From a virus, in IMG/VR virus record IMGVR_UViG_3300034093_000452, positions 1 through 44,566 of that record: a stretch of 44,566 nucleotides of DNA; one strand, written 5' to 3'. Both the position numbers and the translations under genes were made by a program. The notes beneath the pieces are model-generated. The model had not been told where the DNA came from and searched no databases. It saw nothing but the letters and a program-made list of their open reading frames with translations. Below are positions 32,555 through 40,612 of the stretch, piece after piece; the stretch's first letter is position 1, and each line of letters opens with the position of its first letter.

Positions 32555-32754
32555 AACGATTAATTAGCGATACAGGTGGAATGAAGACCTATGTTGAGAT
32601 TAGAGACATCGACATGCCAACTGGAACAAAATACTTACGAGTATCAACTTTCTTTGATGGTGCCAAAGATCCAAACAGTGAACGTACTCGATTTGATATG
32701 TGCATGGACGACAAAACTTTTTCTGCACTAAAGGATTTAATTAATGAAGTGTGA
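32551..32754 (+). CDS. Hypothetical protein (67 aa)
   Basis: Short alpha/beta protein (MKTYVEIRDIDMPTGTKYLRVSTFF, KTFSALKDLINEV). It lies between two coupled genes and overlaps each. No motif; function unknown. Confidence 0.65.
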   Translation: MKRLISDTGGMKTYVEIRDIDMPTGTKYLRVSTFFDGAKDPNSERTRFDMCMDDKTFSALKDLINEV

Positions 32755-32902
32755 TCTATGTAAAAAAGAATATAGTTCTTCATGCGACTATAATCAAGGC
32801 AGGTGTCCTAACCATCCACCGATACTGACTAATTATCATTTTAGATTTTATAATCTCTTTCAAACAATTAAAGGATGGTTTCGCCGTGGAAATTCAACCT
32901 AA
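32744..32902 (+). CDS. Small zinc-finger-like protein (52 aa)
   Basis: KCDLCKKEYSSSCDYNQGRC followed by PNHPP places Cys3, Cys6, Cys14 and Cys20 with a nearby His, a likely single-zinc site; I recall the pattern from T4-like marine phages. The C-terminus is basic and aromatic (FRFYNLFQTIKGWFRRG). It overlaps the upstream gene by 11 bases and the next by 17. Confidence 0.7.
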   Translation: MKCDLCKKEYSSSCDYNQGRCPNHPPILTNYHFRFYNLFQTIKGWFRRGNST

Positions 32903-33053
32903 AGACACAAGCAAGGGACATTTTTATGTCAGCCTTGTAAAGAGTGTTATTCGCATAGGAGCAGGCTGCTGGTTAATGCAGGGAAATTTGCTAATGGCTG
33001 GTGTTTGTATTATTTTAGCAGAAGTGTTTGGAATTTTTGAGGAACTGGTATGA
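32886..33053 (+). CDS. Small membrane protein, GTG start (55 aa)
   Basis: GTG 32886 (MEIQPKDTSKGHFYVSLVKS) is the only start that keeps the whole conserved-looking protein. Hydrophobic helices cover about residues 22-52 (IRIGAGCWLMQGNLLMAGVCII, LAEVFGIFEELV). A similar small protein is common in T4-like marine phages. ATGA overlap with the next gene. Confidence 0.7.
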   Translation: MEIQPKDTSKGHFYVSLVKSVIRIGAGCWLMQGNLLMAGVCIILAEVFGIFEELV

Positions 33054-33145
33054 TTTGGTCATTTATAGGTGGACTTTTTATAGGTTTTTATTTAGGCATG
33101 TTGGTAGTATCATTGTGTGTTGTAGCAAAAGGTAAAGAAGAATGA
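33050..33145 (+). CDS. Tiny membrane protein (31 aa)
   Basis: 31 residues with one transmembrane helix (FIGGLFIGFYLGMLVVSLCVV) and a charged tail (AKGKEE). It is coupled by ATGA to both neighbours, including gp44. Function unknown. Confidence 0.6.
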   Translation: MIWSFIGGLFIGFYLGMLVVSLCVVAKGKEE

Positions 33146-34065
33146 AAGAACTATGGGTAGAAAAGTACCGACCTAAAAAGGTTGAAGACTATGTATTTCG
33201 AGATGCTTCACAAAAGCGGCAGGTTGAGTCATGGATCAAGGAGGGTAGCATTCCGCACTTGTTGCTAAGTGGTGCAGCTGGTATTGGTAAGACTACATTG
33301 GCAAAAGTTCTATTAAACGAGCTAGGTATTGAAGAATTTGATGTATTGGAAATTAACGCTAGTCGAGATAACGATGTCGACAATGTACGCCATAAGATTA
33401 CAAACTTCGTACAAATGATCCCATTTGGTCCGTTTAAGGTTGTGCTATTAGACGAAGCTGATTATTTGTCCATTAACGCACAGGCTATTTTGCGAGGGCT
33501 AATGGAAACTTATTCTAATACAGCAAGATTTATTTTAACTTGCAACTATAAGAATAAAATTATTCCTGCACTGCATAGTCGTTGCCAGGGTTTTCATGTG
33601 GAGAAGACCGACCAAACGGAATTCACTGCTCGGGTCGCTACAATCTTAGTAACTGAGAATATTGACTTTGATCTTGACACACTTGACACCTATGTTAAAA
33701 CTGCTTACCCAGATCTTCGTAAGTGTATTAACCTAGTACAACAAAATGTAACAGAAGATAATGTGTTAGCTGCACCCACTACAGGTGATAGCGGTGGGGC
33801 TGACTATAAGATTGCTATGGTCGAATTGTTTAAGAAAGGTAAAATCCAAGATGCACGAAAATTGCTCTGTGGTAAAGCCCGTCCTGAAGAGATGGAAGAC
33901 ATCTATCGCTGGATGTATGACAATCTCGAACTGTTTGGCGATAGTGATGAAAAGAAAGACCAGGCTCTACTGGTCATTAAACAAGGTCTAGTTGATCACA
34001 CGTTGATTGCAGATGCAGAAATCAACTTAGCGGCTACGCTGGTTAAACTGGCAAGACTTCAGTAA
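33142..34065 (+). CDS. 44: Sliding-clamp loader subunit, T4 gp44-type
   Basis: 307-residue AAA+ ATPase that loads the sliding clamp onto primed DNA. WVEKYRPKKVEDYVF at the start, Walker A GAAGIGKT (44-51), Walker B VVLLDEAD (100-107), and SRC (146-148) are the RFC/gp44 boxes. The length matches T4 gp44. The small subunit gp62 is not next to it, as the gene is followed by a terminator and convergent phoH. This gene is the strongest sign of T4-like ancestry here. Confidence 0.93.
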   Translation: MKELWVEKYRPKKVEDYVFRDASQKRQVESWIKEGSIPHLLLSGAAGIGKTTLAKVLLNELGIEEFDVLEINASRDNDVDNVRHKITNFVQMIPFGPFKVVLLDEADYLSINAQAILRGLMETYSNTARFILTCNYKNKIIPALHSRCQGFHVEKTDQTEFTARVATILVTENIDFDLDTLDTYVKTAYPDLRKCINLVQQNVTEDNVLAAPTTGDSGGADYKIAMVELFKKGKIQDARKLLCGKARPEEMEDIYRWMYDNLELFGDSDEKKDQALLVIKQGLVDHTLIADAEINLAATLVKLARLQ

Positions 34066-34066
34066 T

Positions 34067-34110
34067 TAAACCGGGCGGAGGTGGAGCAGGTTGATCTGCC
34101 GCCCGGTTTA
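34067..34110. terminator. Bidirectional terminator-like hairpin between gp44 and phoH
   Basis: A perfect 12-bp stem TAAACCGGGCGG/CCGCCCGGTTTA (34067-34078, 34099-34110) with a 20-base loop sits between two convergent genes. There is no strong T run, so it may work as an mRNA end or by other means. Confidence 0.75.
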
Positions 34111-34115
34111 CCCTC

Positions 34116-34937
34116 TTAATCTTCTTCTTTGTAAATACGCAAGACTTCCTTAACAACAGGGTGACGTTCGATGTCTTGTATACCAAACTCCGCCATAGCA
34201 ATCATACGATAATCACCTCCTTGGCCGTATAAATTGCAGAATTCTAGCAACCCATTTTCTCTGGGTCTGTCAGCCTGATTTAAATCTCCTGTAACAACCA
34301 TTCGGCTGTTATCTCCGATGCGTGTCAACAGCATCTTCATCTGTGATGGTGTGGCATTTTGCATTTCGTCGGCAACGATGAAGGCGTTTTTAAATGTTCT
34401 GCCTCGCATATATGCTAACGGACTAATCTCTATTGAACCATCTTCTAGCATACTCGCAATTTCTCGCGGGTGGTAGTATTCTTCGAAGACATCGAATATA
34501 GGTCGAGTCCATGGCGCCATTTTAGCGTTTAGGTCTCCCGGCAAGAACCCGTGCTCTTCATCCACACTAACTGCTGGTCGAGTAACCACGATCTTTTTAA
34601 CCATGCCCTCTTTGAACAGTTTAATAGCCATTTTCACGGCCAGCATAGTTTTACCCGTACCCGCAGGTCCGATGGCAAATACTATACATTTTTTAGGATT
34701 TTTAAGCAGTTCTAAGTACTGCTCTTGAGACAAGTTCCGTGGAACTATATTGACTTGCTGGTTTCGCTTCAAGTATTGCTTGATGGGAATCAAGTTACTC
34801 TCGGCGCTCTTTTGGAATCTAGGGTCTTTTTCCATAGAAAAATCCCTTTCTCTTCTTTTGGCTCTAGGCAATTTTACCTCCTGATCATGTTGATCAACCT
34901 GCAAAGTATTTAAGATCAAACTTAAAATCTCCGACAT
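34116..34937 (-). CDS. phoH: PhoH-like ATPase
   Basis: 273 residues on the minus strand. Walker A GPAGTGKT (90-97), VVTRPAVSVDEEHGFLPGDL, Walker B FIVADEMQN with TPSQMKMLLTRIG, and VVTGDLNQADRP are the PhoH signature. PhoH is a frequent marker in aquatic phages; it is an RNA-linked ATPase of unclear role. The first 80 residues are a variable, charged N-terminus. One of only two minus-strand genes here. Confidence 0.95.
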   Translation of the reverse strand: MSEILSLILNTLQVDQHDQEVKLPRAKRRERDFSMEKDPRFQKSAESNLIPIKQYLKRNQQVNIVPRNLSQEQYLELLKNPKKCIVFAIGPAGTGKTMLAVKMAIKLFKEGMVKKIVVTRPAVSVDEEHGFLPGDLNAKMAPWTRPIFDVFEEYYHPREIASMLEDGSIEISPLAYMRGRTFKNAFIVADEMQNATPSQMKMLLTRIGDNSRMVVTGDLNQADRPRENGLLEFCNLYGQGGDYRMIAMAEFGIQDIERHPVVKEVLRIYKEED

Positions 34938-34970
34938 AATAGGCCAAAAACGAGTCCCAGGTATCGTTTA

Positions 34971-34978
34971 GCTAAATA
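34971..34978 (+). promoter_or_regulatory. Late-promoter-like GCTAAATA
   Basis: It sits in the 60-base divergent gap between phoH and the gene at 34998, ending 19 bases before that ATG, a spacing like the other late-type motifs. Confidence 0.5.
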
Positions 34979-34997
34979 TTCAATAGAGAGAACCGCA

Positions 34998-35528
34998 ATG
35001 CACGACATTATAGACGTTATCAAAAACTTACAAACACTCAGCGAGAATAACTCAGCATTTAAAGTACTAAAAGACTTTGAGAGAGTACTTGATGAGTTAG
35101 ATATCTATGTTTTTACAAACTGGGAAGACGGAGAACTTATTAAAGGGCCTGACGTAAATCGTTACGATGTTACCTGTAAGTTCATGTGGCCCAGGGCAGA
35201 TATGCCAGATCCTAAAGGCGGAAAGCGTTTAGTGGATTACGGATGTCAAGTTGTATTTGCCAAAGAAGAAGTGCTATTGCCCAGAAAGATTAAAGATCCT
35301 GGCGACTACCGCCCGGGCACAAAGAAGGGTAAGATTGATGCACATCCTATTTGGACTGTGGAAATTACAATGCCTAAAAAATTAATGCAAGATATCTACA
35401 TAGGCAAGGAAAATAAAGAAAATAATAGAATGGCAGAGCTAATGAAATACAGCAATCAAGAAGTTAGCGTTGATTCAGTCGCACAAGAAACACCCGAGGA
35501 GGTTGCACCAAATGACCAAACAGCATAA
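34998..35528 (+). CDS. Hypothetical protein, probably late (176 aa)
   Basis: Begins MHDIIDVIKNLQTLSENNSAFKV (helix), then beta-rich: YVFTNWEDGELIKGPDVNRYDVTCKFMWPR. The last 35 residues are acidic and disordered (SVAQETPEEVAPND). It resembles proteins of unknown role found in T4-like marine phages near structural genes. It has a CTAAATA motif upstream and overlaps the next gene by 17 bases. Confidence 0.75.
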   Translation: MHDIIDVIKNLQTLSENNSAFKVLKDFERVLDELDIYVFTNWEDGELIKGPDVNRYDVTCKFMWPRADMPDPKGGKRLVDYGCQVVFAKEEVLLPRKIKDPGDYRPGTKKGKIDAHPIWTVEITMPKKLMQDIYIGKENKENNRMAELMKYSNQEVSVDSVAQETPEEVAPNDQTA

Positions 35529-36261
35529 TTTAAACGAAGGTCTCCGTTACGGTGATTTAGAAAACTACGTATCAGAGACATTTACCGTTGACAGATACAG
35601 CAGCAAAATGGGAGAGGATACTGATATCGTTGTACTAAGTTTCCGTGTTAGAGAAAAACATCCCGCAATTGATCTAATGGAATTTATTGAAAAAGGTTAC
35701 GACTTTATTCTAGATGCCGACATGAGTGCAGGAGAAGAGAACGACGGACAATATCAAGTGTTCGTTGAAATTGAAAGAACTCCCCAACTAAAAAATCAAT
35801 TACAAGAATTATTAGGTGGAATTGGACATTTATGCAGATTCAACGAATGGAGATTCCGTTATCAGAAAGAATCTACCAGTGTAGAGTTTAACGAAGACTC
35901 TGTAAAAACACATATCCCCATGACGTCCGAAGCATATCAAAGTAAAATAGTAGCAATCAAAGAAAACGATGTACAGGAATTCTTTGATCAAGGTGCAATG
36001 GATGTTACATTAGATGAAAACAATATGCTAACTTTCAAACGTCCCTATGCCGGTGATATACAAGCCAAGTTTATTGCAATCGGTGATTATGAAGATGTAA
36101 AGCATACTGTCCCAGGCAAATTAAGTCTAGATGAAGCTAGTCAAAGTCAAATGTTCTTTTTGGCCAAGTACATGGGCAGCTACGAAATTAATAAGATAGA
36201 TAACAAATTTTTAATAAGGAACGGCGACAAGGCTGTTGTTATAGAAAAAAACAGTTGGTAA
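35512..36261 (+). CDS. Hypothetical protein, probably virion-related (249 aa)
   Basis: ATG 35512 follows GAGGAGG and is preferred to the earlier in-frame start at 35470. The protein is alpha/beta (NYVSETFTVDRYSSKMGEDTDIVVLSFRV pattern, FVEIERTPQLKNQLQELLGGI) with a beta-rich C-terminal part. Similar unknowns are common in T4-like marine phages beside the previous gene. Function unknown. Confidence 0.75.
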   Translation: MTKQHNLNEGLRYGDLENYVSETFTVDRYSSKMGEDTDIVVLSFRVREKHPAIDLMEFIEKGYDFILDADMSAGEENDGQYQVFVEIERTPQLKNQLQELLGGIGHLCRFNEWRFRYQKESTSVEFNEDSVKTHIPMTSEAYQSKIVAIKENDVQEFFDQGAMDVTLDENNMLTFKRPYAGDIQAKFIAIGDYEDVKHTVPGKLSLDEASQSQMFFLAKYMGSYEINKIDNKFLIRNGDKAVVIEKNSW

Positions 36262-36280
36262 AATTTAAAAAGGATAAAAA

Positions 36281-36916
36281 ATGAGTAACGGATTTAAATT
36301 TGAATTTACATTGGCAAAGTTTAAAGAGTGTGTAGGCGGAAATCCTCCGTATGCAGAGCAGTGGTACGAAGCAATATCTCAAATTCTTCCAGATTATGAT
36401 ATTGAAACAGCGCCACGTGTTGCTGCATTCCTAGCACAGACTGCACACGAGTCAGGTGGCTATAGAGCAATCAAAGAAAACTTAAACTATCGTGCTGTGA
36501 CACTACGCAAGATTTTTCCTAAATATTTCTCCGACGATGCCATTGCTGCTCAATATGCAGGCAAGCCAGAAATGATTGCCAATAAGGTCTACGGTGGACG
36601 TATGGGCAATGGTCCAGAAGAGTCAGGCGACGGTTTTCGTTATTGCGGTCGTGGTCTAATTCAGCTAACTGGCAAGGACAACTATACACGATATGCACAA
36701 AGTTTAGAAATCTCAGTTGAAGAAGCTGGCGAACATCTAACAACATTCGAAGGTTGTGTGCAAAGTGCTGCCTGGTTCTGGGAAGCCAACAACTTAAATC
36801 AGTGGGCAGACAAAGGCGACATTCTAACATTGACTAAGCGTATCAACGGTGGTACAATTGGTTTAGAAGATCGTATCAAACATTACAATCACGCACTTCA
36901 CGTTCTAGGCCATTAA
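36281..36916 (+). CDS. GH19-type endolysin (chitinase-like muramidase)
   Basis: 211 residues of the lysozyme-like GH19 fold: AAFLAQTAHESGGYRAIKENLNY (Glu57 and Glu66 as likely catalytic pair), DGFRYCGRGLIQLTGKDNY, and LTKRINGGTIGLEDR. It should cut the glycan strands of peptidoglycan at lysis. There is no signal peptide, so export should need a holin; candidates are at 38023 and 38566. AAGGATAAAAA precedes the ATG. It starts a lysis block. Confidence 0.92.
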   Translation: MSNGFKFEFTLAKFKECVGGNPPYAEQWYEAISQILPDYDIETAPRVAAFLAQTAHESGGYRAIKENLNYRAVTLRKIFPKYFSDDAIAAQYAGKPEMIANKVYGGRMGNGPEESGDGFRYCGRGLIQLTGKDNYTRYAQSLEISVEEAGEHLTTFEGCVQSAAWFWEANNLNQWADKGDILTLTKRINGGTIGLEDRIKHYNHALHVLGH

Positions 36917-36917
36917 T

Positions 36918-37451
36918 ATGTGGTTACTATCATTCCTCCCTGACACCCTGTTGATGTACATTGTCAATATAATATTGATTGTAGGGGTTATTAGTTTCAT
37001 CCTGGCGTTTTTTGTACTGCACAAAATTTTAAACAAAATTCCCGGACTGTCAAAATACGCATTAGCATTTCAAATAGTCAGTGCTGTATTGTTAACTGCG
37101 GGAATTTATTTTAAAGGCGGCTACACTACAGAAATGATGTGGCGTGATCGAGTTAAAGAGTTAGAAACTAAAGTTGCTGCGGCCGAAGTTGAGTCTAAGA
37201 AAGAAAATGTTGTTGTACAAGAAAAAATTGTAAAACAAAAAGAGTATATTAAGGGCAAGACAGAGTATATAACAAAGTATATTGATAAATTAGAAACTAA
37301 AGAAATTATCAAAGAAGTACAGGGTCCCGAAAGAGTTCGCGTAGAAGAAGTTATAAAGTATATTGAAAATTGCCCAGTTCCTAAAGAATTAATCGATATA
37401 CATGATGCCGCGGCAAAACTAAACAAAGCAGCAGGAGAGCCTAAGAAATGA
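36918..37451 (+). CDS. Inner-membrane spanin candidate (Rz-like)
   Basis: 177 residues with two membrane helices (about 5-35 and 42-64) then a long charged coiled coil (RVKELETKVAAAEVESKKENVV onward) that would lie in the periplasm, ending ENCPVPKELIDIHDAAAKL. This shape, followed by a lipoprotein gene with 4-bp overlap, fits a spanin pair joining inner and outer membranes. Two helices rather than one is unusual for Rz; a holin-like role for the N-terminal part is possible. Confidence 0.7.
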   Translation: MWLLSFLPDTLLMYIVNIILIVGVISFILAFFVLHKILNKIPGLSKYALAFQIVSAVLLTAGIYFKGGYTTEMMWRDRVKELETKVAAAEVESKKENVVVQEKIVKQKEYIKGKTEYITKYIDKLETKEIIKEVQGPERVRVEEVIKYIENCPVPKELIDIHDAAAKLNKAAGEPKK

Positions 37452-37720
37452 AAATAATTATTTTAGGACTTGCTGTATTATTGGTAGGATGTGCGGCACC
37501 TACTCCAGTTAAAAGAAACTTTCCAGATGCTGTTCCTGCTCTACAAGAAAAATGCCCAGAATTATCTACAGTAGATAATACTGGCAAAGAAGTAGCTATC
37601 ACTGACTTGCTTAAAACTGTGGTTAAGAACTACGGATTATATTACGAGTGTGCTAATAAAGTAGATGGCTGGAATGAGTGGTATAACACCCAAAGAAAAA
37701 TCTTTGAAAGCGTTAAATAA
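37448..37720 (+). CDS. Outer-membrane lipoprotein, o-spanin candidate (Rz1-like)
   Basis: 90 residues starting with a lipoprotein signal and lipobox LLVGC (Cys15) and followed by AAPTPVKRNF. It overlaps the upstream spanin candidate by ATGA, as o-spanins often do. The proline content is lower than in many Rz1 proteins and it is longer, so the pairing rests on context. Confidence 0.7.
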   Translation: MKIIILGLAVLLVGCAAPTPVKRNFPDAVPALQEKCPELSTVDNTGKEVAITDLLKTVVKNYGLYYECANKVDGWNEWYNTQRKIFESVK

Positions 37721-37742
37721 TGGTATATAAAGGAGCCGAGTA

Positions 37743-38033
37743 ATGGAAGATAAAAAATTACTCAAGTGGGTGTTTGTATTACTATTAGCACCGCTTGCGT
37801 TAGCATATTTTAGCAATGGTGACAGTTTTCGTTATCCTTGCCAAAATCCAGATAACTGGGATAAACAAATATGCAAGTTACCCACCTGTGATGTAACTCG
37901 TACCTGTCCCGAACACATTTTTAAAGGGCAACGAGACCCAAGATTAGGACCACCAAAAGATGAACCGACTAAAACAATTTCTGCTCCAGTTGCAGGAGCG
38001 CCTAACACACAAGGAGCAAACTGTGGAAAATAA
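37743..38033 (+). CDS. Small secreted or membrane-anchored Cys-containing protein (96 aa)
   Basis: LLKWVFVLLLAPLALAYFSNG is a signal or anchor helix, followed by SFRYPCQNPDNWDKQICKLPTCDVTRTCPEH with five cysteines that may form disulphides in the periplasm. A similar DSFRYPCQ protein occurs in other T4-like marine phages. Good ribosome-binding site AAAGGAG. Function unknown; within the lysis block. Confidence 0.75.
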   Translation: MEDKKLLKWVFVLLLAPLALAYFSNGDSFRYPCQNPDNWDKQICKLPTCDVTRTCPEHIFKGQRDPRLGPPKDEPTKTISAPVAGAPNTQGANCGK

Positions 38034-38559
38034 AACAGAACACATTTATACCGAAGAGCAGTTAATGGCTCGATTGAAATTTTTCATCGGCATTTGCTTG
38101 TCATTGACATTATTTGGAATTGTATTCGTAGTGTTATATTCGTTAATTTTTGTCACACAACCACTTAACGCTATTAGCCCAATTGATCAAAAGTTCTTTG
38201 AATTAATCATTCCTATTGCTACATTCTTAACAGGTACACTAAGTGGTATCATGTTGGCAAGTCCCGGTGACAAGGAAGCACAGAAAGAAGCATTGAAGGC
38301 GGCAAATTCCGGATGGGATAGAGGACCAAAAACTTCATCGACAACAATTAGTGGACCATTAGGTTCTTCTACTATTTCTTCAACAAACAACGGTGGATTC
38401 GGTTCAGGGCCAGCATTCGGAGCAACACCGACTAGTAGTTTTGGAAATAATGTCCCCGTAGGTTTTGGCGGATTTGGTCAACAAGGAAATAGTCAAACAT
38501 TTGCAATGACTGCAAGTGGTAAACGTATTGTTCCAGAAGAACCACAACCTGAACTATAA
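38023..38559 (+). CDS. Holin-like membrane protein with SGK-IVP-EPQP tail, GTG start (178 aa)
   Basis: I place the start at GTG 38023, 6 bases after AAGGAG; the upstream ATG frame would overlap the previous gene by 74 bases. The protein has two membrane helices (about residues 22-48 and 62-80), a glycine/serine-rich spacer of about 75 residues, and ends with MTASGKRIVPEEPQPEL. The next protein ends almost the same way. A holin or another membrane lysis protein is plausible. Confidence 0.7.
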   Translation: MENKTEHIYTEEQLMARLKFFIGICLSLTLFGIVFVVLYSLIFVTQPLNAISPIDQKFFELIIPIATFLTGTLSGIMLASPGDKEAQKEALKAANSGWDRGPKTSSTTISGPLGSSTISSTNNGGFGSGPAFGATPTSSFGNNVPVGFGGFGQQGNSQTFAMTASGKRIVPEEPQPEL

Positions 38560-38565
38560 TATATT

Positions 38566-38970
38566 ATGACAGCCCGTAGCAAAGAAGACTGGATGAATAC
38601 AAAATGGCGTCCAGCTATGGGATGGATGTATATGATAGTATGCATAACTGACTTTATTATATTTCCAATCTTATGGAGCATGTTACAAGCTATGGACAAA
38701 GGAAGTGTAACATCTCAGTGGCAACCGTTAACACTGCAAGGTGCAGGACTTTTTCATATAGCAATGGGTGCTATAGTAGGAGTTACTGCGTGGAGCAGAG
38801 GACAGGAAAAATTAGGAGGAGTTATAAATGGCAACTCAACAACCGACATATTATCAAGCAGGGCTCCAACATTTGGCGTACCTTCGACAGGCAGTACCAG
38901 TGCATCTCCGTATGCAACAACCGTAAGTGGTAAACTAATAGTACCACAAGAACCACAACCATTAATTTAA
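38566..38970 (+). CDS. Holin of 3TM type (GTA-holin-like) with shared tail
   Basis: 134 residues. KWRPAMGWMYMIVCITDFIIFPI, then WQPLTLQGAGLFHIAMGAIVGV, followed by WSRGQEK match the pattern of the 3TM holin family (gene-transfer-agent type). The C-terminus TTVSGKLIVPQEPQPLI mirrors the previous protein. Only two or three hydrophobic spans are clear. TATAAT followed by ATATT and ATG lies upstream, with a poor -35. Likely releases the GH19 endolysin. Confidence 0.75.
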   Translation: MTARSKEDWMNTKWRPAMGWMYMIVCITDFIIFPILWSMLQAMDKGSVTSQWQPLTLQGAGLFHIAMGAIVGVTAWSRGQEKLGGVINGNSTTDILSSRAPTFGVPSTGSTSASPYATTVSGKLIVPQEPQPLI

Positions 38971-38981
38971 AGGAAATTAAA

Positions 38982-39212
38982 ATGAAAAATATTATTTTTG
39001 TAGCAGGACTTGCACTAGCACTTATGGGTAATGCATATGCTGCCGACGACAAAGAAGGTCCAGGAAAAGGGGAAATGAAAGAAGTATGCACAGAGAAAAA
39101 AGACAAAGCCGGTAAAGTAATTAACGGCAAAGACGGTAAGCCTGTGCAGGAATGCAAAAAGGTTAAAGTTCGTAAAAAGGTAGAGGGAACAGCAGTTCCG
39201 GAAAAGAAATAA
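38982..39212 (+). CDS. Small secreted Lys/Glu-rich protein (76 aa)
   Basis: Signal peptide MKNIIFVAGLALALMGNAYA with a cleavable AYA-AD site, then a highly charged 56-residue tail with two cysteines (VCTEKKDK, VQECKKVKVRKK). AAAGGAAATTAAA is a ribosome-binding site. Probably periplasmic. Function unknown; last gene of the lysis block and followed by the promoter/terminator palindrome. Confidence 0.7.
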   Translation: MKNIIFVAGLALALMGNAYAADDKEGPGKGEMKEVCTEKKDKAGKVINGKDGKPVQECKKVKVRKKVEGTAVPEKK

Positions 39213-39219
39213 CTAGCAG

Positions 39220-39262
39220 TTGACACAACCCAAAAGGTATAGTATAATTTACTATACCTTTT
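39220..39262 (+). promoter_or_regulatory. Promoter fused with a 13-bp terminator palindrome
   Basis: TTGACA (39220-39225), 17 bases, TATAAT (39243-39248). The -10 overlaps a perfect 13-bp stem AAAAGGTATAGTA/TACTATACCTTTT (39232-39244, 39250-39262) with loop TAATT and a T run, so the same bases should end the lysis transcript and start the dnaJ-like one. Confidence 0.85.
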
Positions 39263-39269
39263 TCTACTT

Positions 39270-40094
39270 ATGGATTATTACAATATTTTAGGCGTTGATC
39301 GTTCGGCATCGCAAGACGATATCAAGAAAGCATATCGTAAACTTGCAGCCAAACACCATCCGGATCGTGGAGGAGACACTGCCAAGTTTCAAGAAATATC
39401 AGTAGCATACGACACGTTAGGGGATGTAGATAAAAAAGCACAATATGATAATCCGCAGCCACAGGGTGGATTTCAACAGTACGGAGGAATGCCTCCGGGG
39501 TTTGAAGATATCCTACGGGGGTTTGGGGGCGGCCCATTTGGTGATATATTTGGACAGCGTAGACAGCAACCTGTTCGCAACAGGATAATGAATCTTCAAA
39601 CTCAAATAACGCTAGAGGAAGCATTTAGTGGAAAAGAATTGATCGCCAATATACAACTACCATCCGGTAGAGAACAATTACTTGAAGTAAAAATTCCAGC
39701 AGGTGTTAGGGATGGAACTACACTAAGACTATCAGAAATGGGTGATGACAGTATTAGTGGTGTACCTAGAGGTGATATTCATTTAACTATTCATGTCATA
39801 CCACATGCAGTCTTTCAACGAAACAATGACGATTTAGTAAGAACGTTAGATGTAAATTCTTTAGAAGCAATTATTGGGTGTTTGAAACAATTTACTACAT
39901 TAGATAATAAAACATTAGAAATAAACATTCCCCCGGGTACACAACACGGACAAATAATGAGTGTGCAGGGATACGGTATGCCATTTATGCAAGATAATCG
40001 AATGCGGGGTAGATTACTGATAACTATTAATTTAAAAACACCCACAAACCTTACTGATCAACAAAAAGATCTTATACGTCAAATAGTTTCTTAA
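39270..40094 (+). CDS. DnaJ/CbpA-like co-chaperone
   Basis: 274 residues: J domain with the HPD tripeptide (30-32 in KHHPDRGGD), a Gly/Phe-rich linker (FQQYGGMPPGFEDILRGFGGG), and a type II C-terminal substrate-binding part (LQTQITLEEAFSGKEL, VKIPAGVRDGTTLRL, GDIHLTIHVIPH). The zinc-finger region of DnaJ is absent, as in CbpA. It should stimulate DnaK. It is transcribed from its own strong promoter and leads into deformylase and clpA. Confidence 0.93.
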   Translation: MDYYNILGVDRSASQDDIKKAYRKLAAKHHPDRGGDTAKFQEISVAYDTLGDVDKKAQYDNPQPQGGFQQYGGMPPGFEDILRGFGGGPFGDIFGQRRQQPVRNRIMNLQTQITLEEAFSGKELIANIQLPSGREQLLEVKIPAGVRDGTTLRLSEMGDDSISGVPRGDIHLTIHVIPHAVFQRNNDDLVRTLDVNSLEAIIGCLKQFTTLDNKTLEINIPPGTQHGQIMSVQGYGMPFMQDNRMRGRLLITINLKTPTNLTDQQKDLIRQIVS

Positions 40095-40102
40095 ATATTA
40101 TT

Positions 40103-40612
40103 ATGAACATAGTAAAATTTCCAAACCCAATTCTTAGAGAAAGAATGCCAGACTTTGATTTTAATAATCCGATATTAAATCCAAAAGAACTCGAAAGGCA
40201 GATGCTCGAATTTATGTACGCACAAGATGGCATAGGTCTTGCTGCAAATCAATTAGGTCTAACAGCTAGAGTATTTGTTATGGGACATCGAGAAAGTCCA
40301 GATGCAGGCATGGCATTTTTTAATCCCATTATCATTGCAAATACAAATGAAACAGAAGATTTGGAGGAAGGATGTTTGAGTTTCCCTGGAATTTATGTTA
40401 AAATTAAAAGACCAACAGCTATTAAAGCACGTTGGCAAAACAGTTCCGGAGAATGGGAAGAAGGTGAGTTCGACGGATACAACTGTAAGTGCTTTTTACA
40501 TGAGTTCGATCATTTAGAAGGTATTACTTATCAAGATAGGACCAGTCCATTAAAATGGACAATGGCCGCAAAGAAAGCTAAAAAGGAAAAAATTAATGCT
40601 ACAACCAAATAA
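40103..40612 (+). CDS. def: Peptide deformylase
   Basis: 169 residues with all three motifs: GIGLAANQLG (43-52), EGCLSFP (89-95, Cys91 a metal ligand) and HEFDH (133-137, Glu134 catalytic). It removes the N-formyl group from new proteins. A C-terminal basic tail (KKAKKEKINATTK) ends in the overlap with clpA (17 bases). Deformylases are known in marine phages. TTAAATA lies just upstream. Confidence 0.95.
   Translation: MNIVKFPNPILRERMPDFDFNNPILNPKELERQMLEFMYAQDGIGLAANQLGLTARVFVMGHRESPDAGMAFFNPIIIANTNETEDLEEGCLSFPGIYVKIKRPTAIKARWQNSSGEWEEGEFDGYNCKCFLHEFDHLEGITYQDRTSPLKWTMAAKKAKKEKINATTK

Noticed and set aside
38537-38565. Sixth leaderless promoter before the 3TM holin gene
   Set aside because: TATAAT ends 5 bases before the ATG, but no acceptable -35 lies at 16 to 18 bases, so I do not count it.
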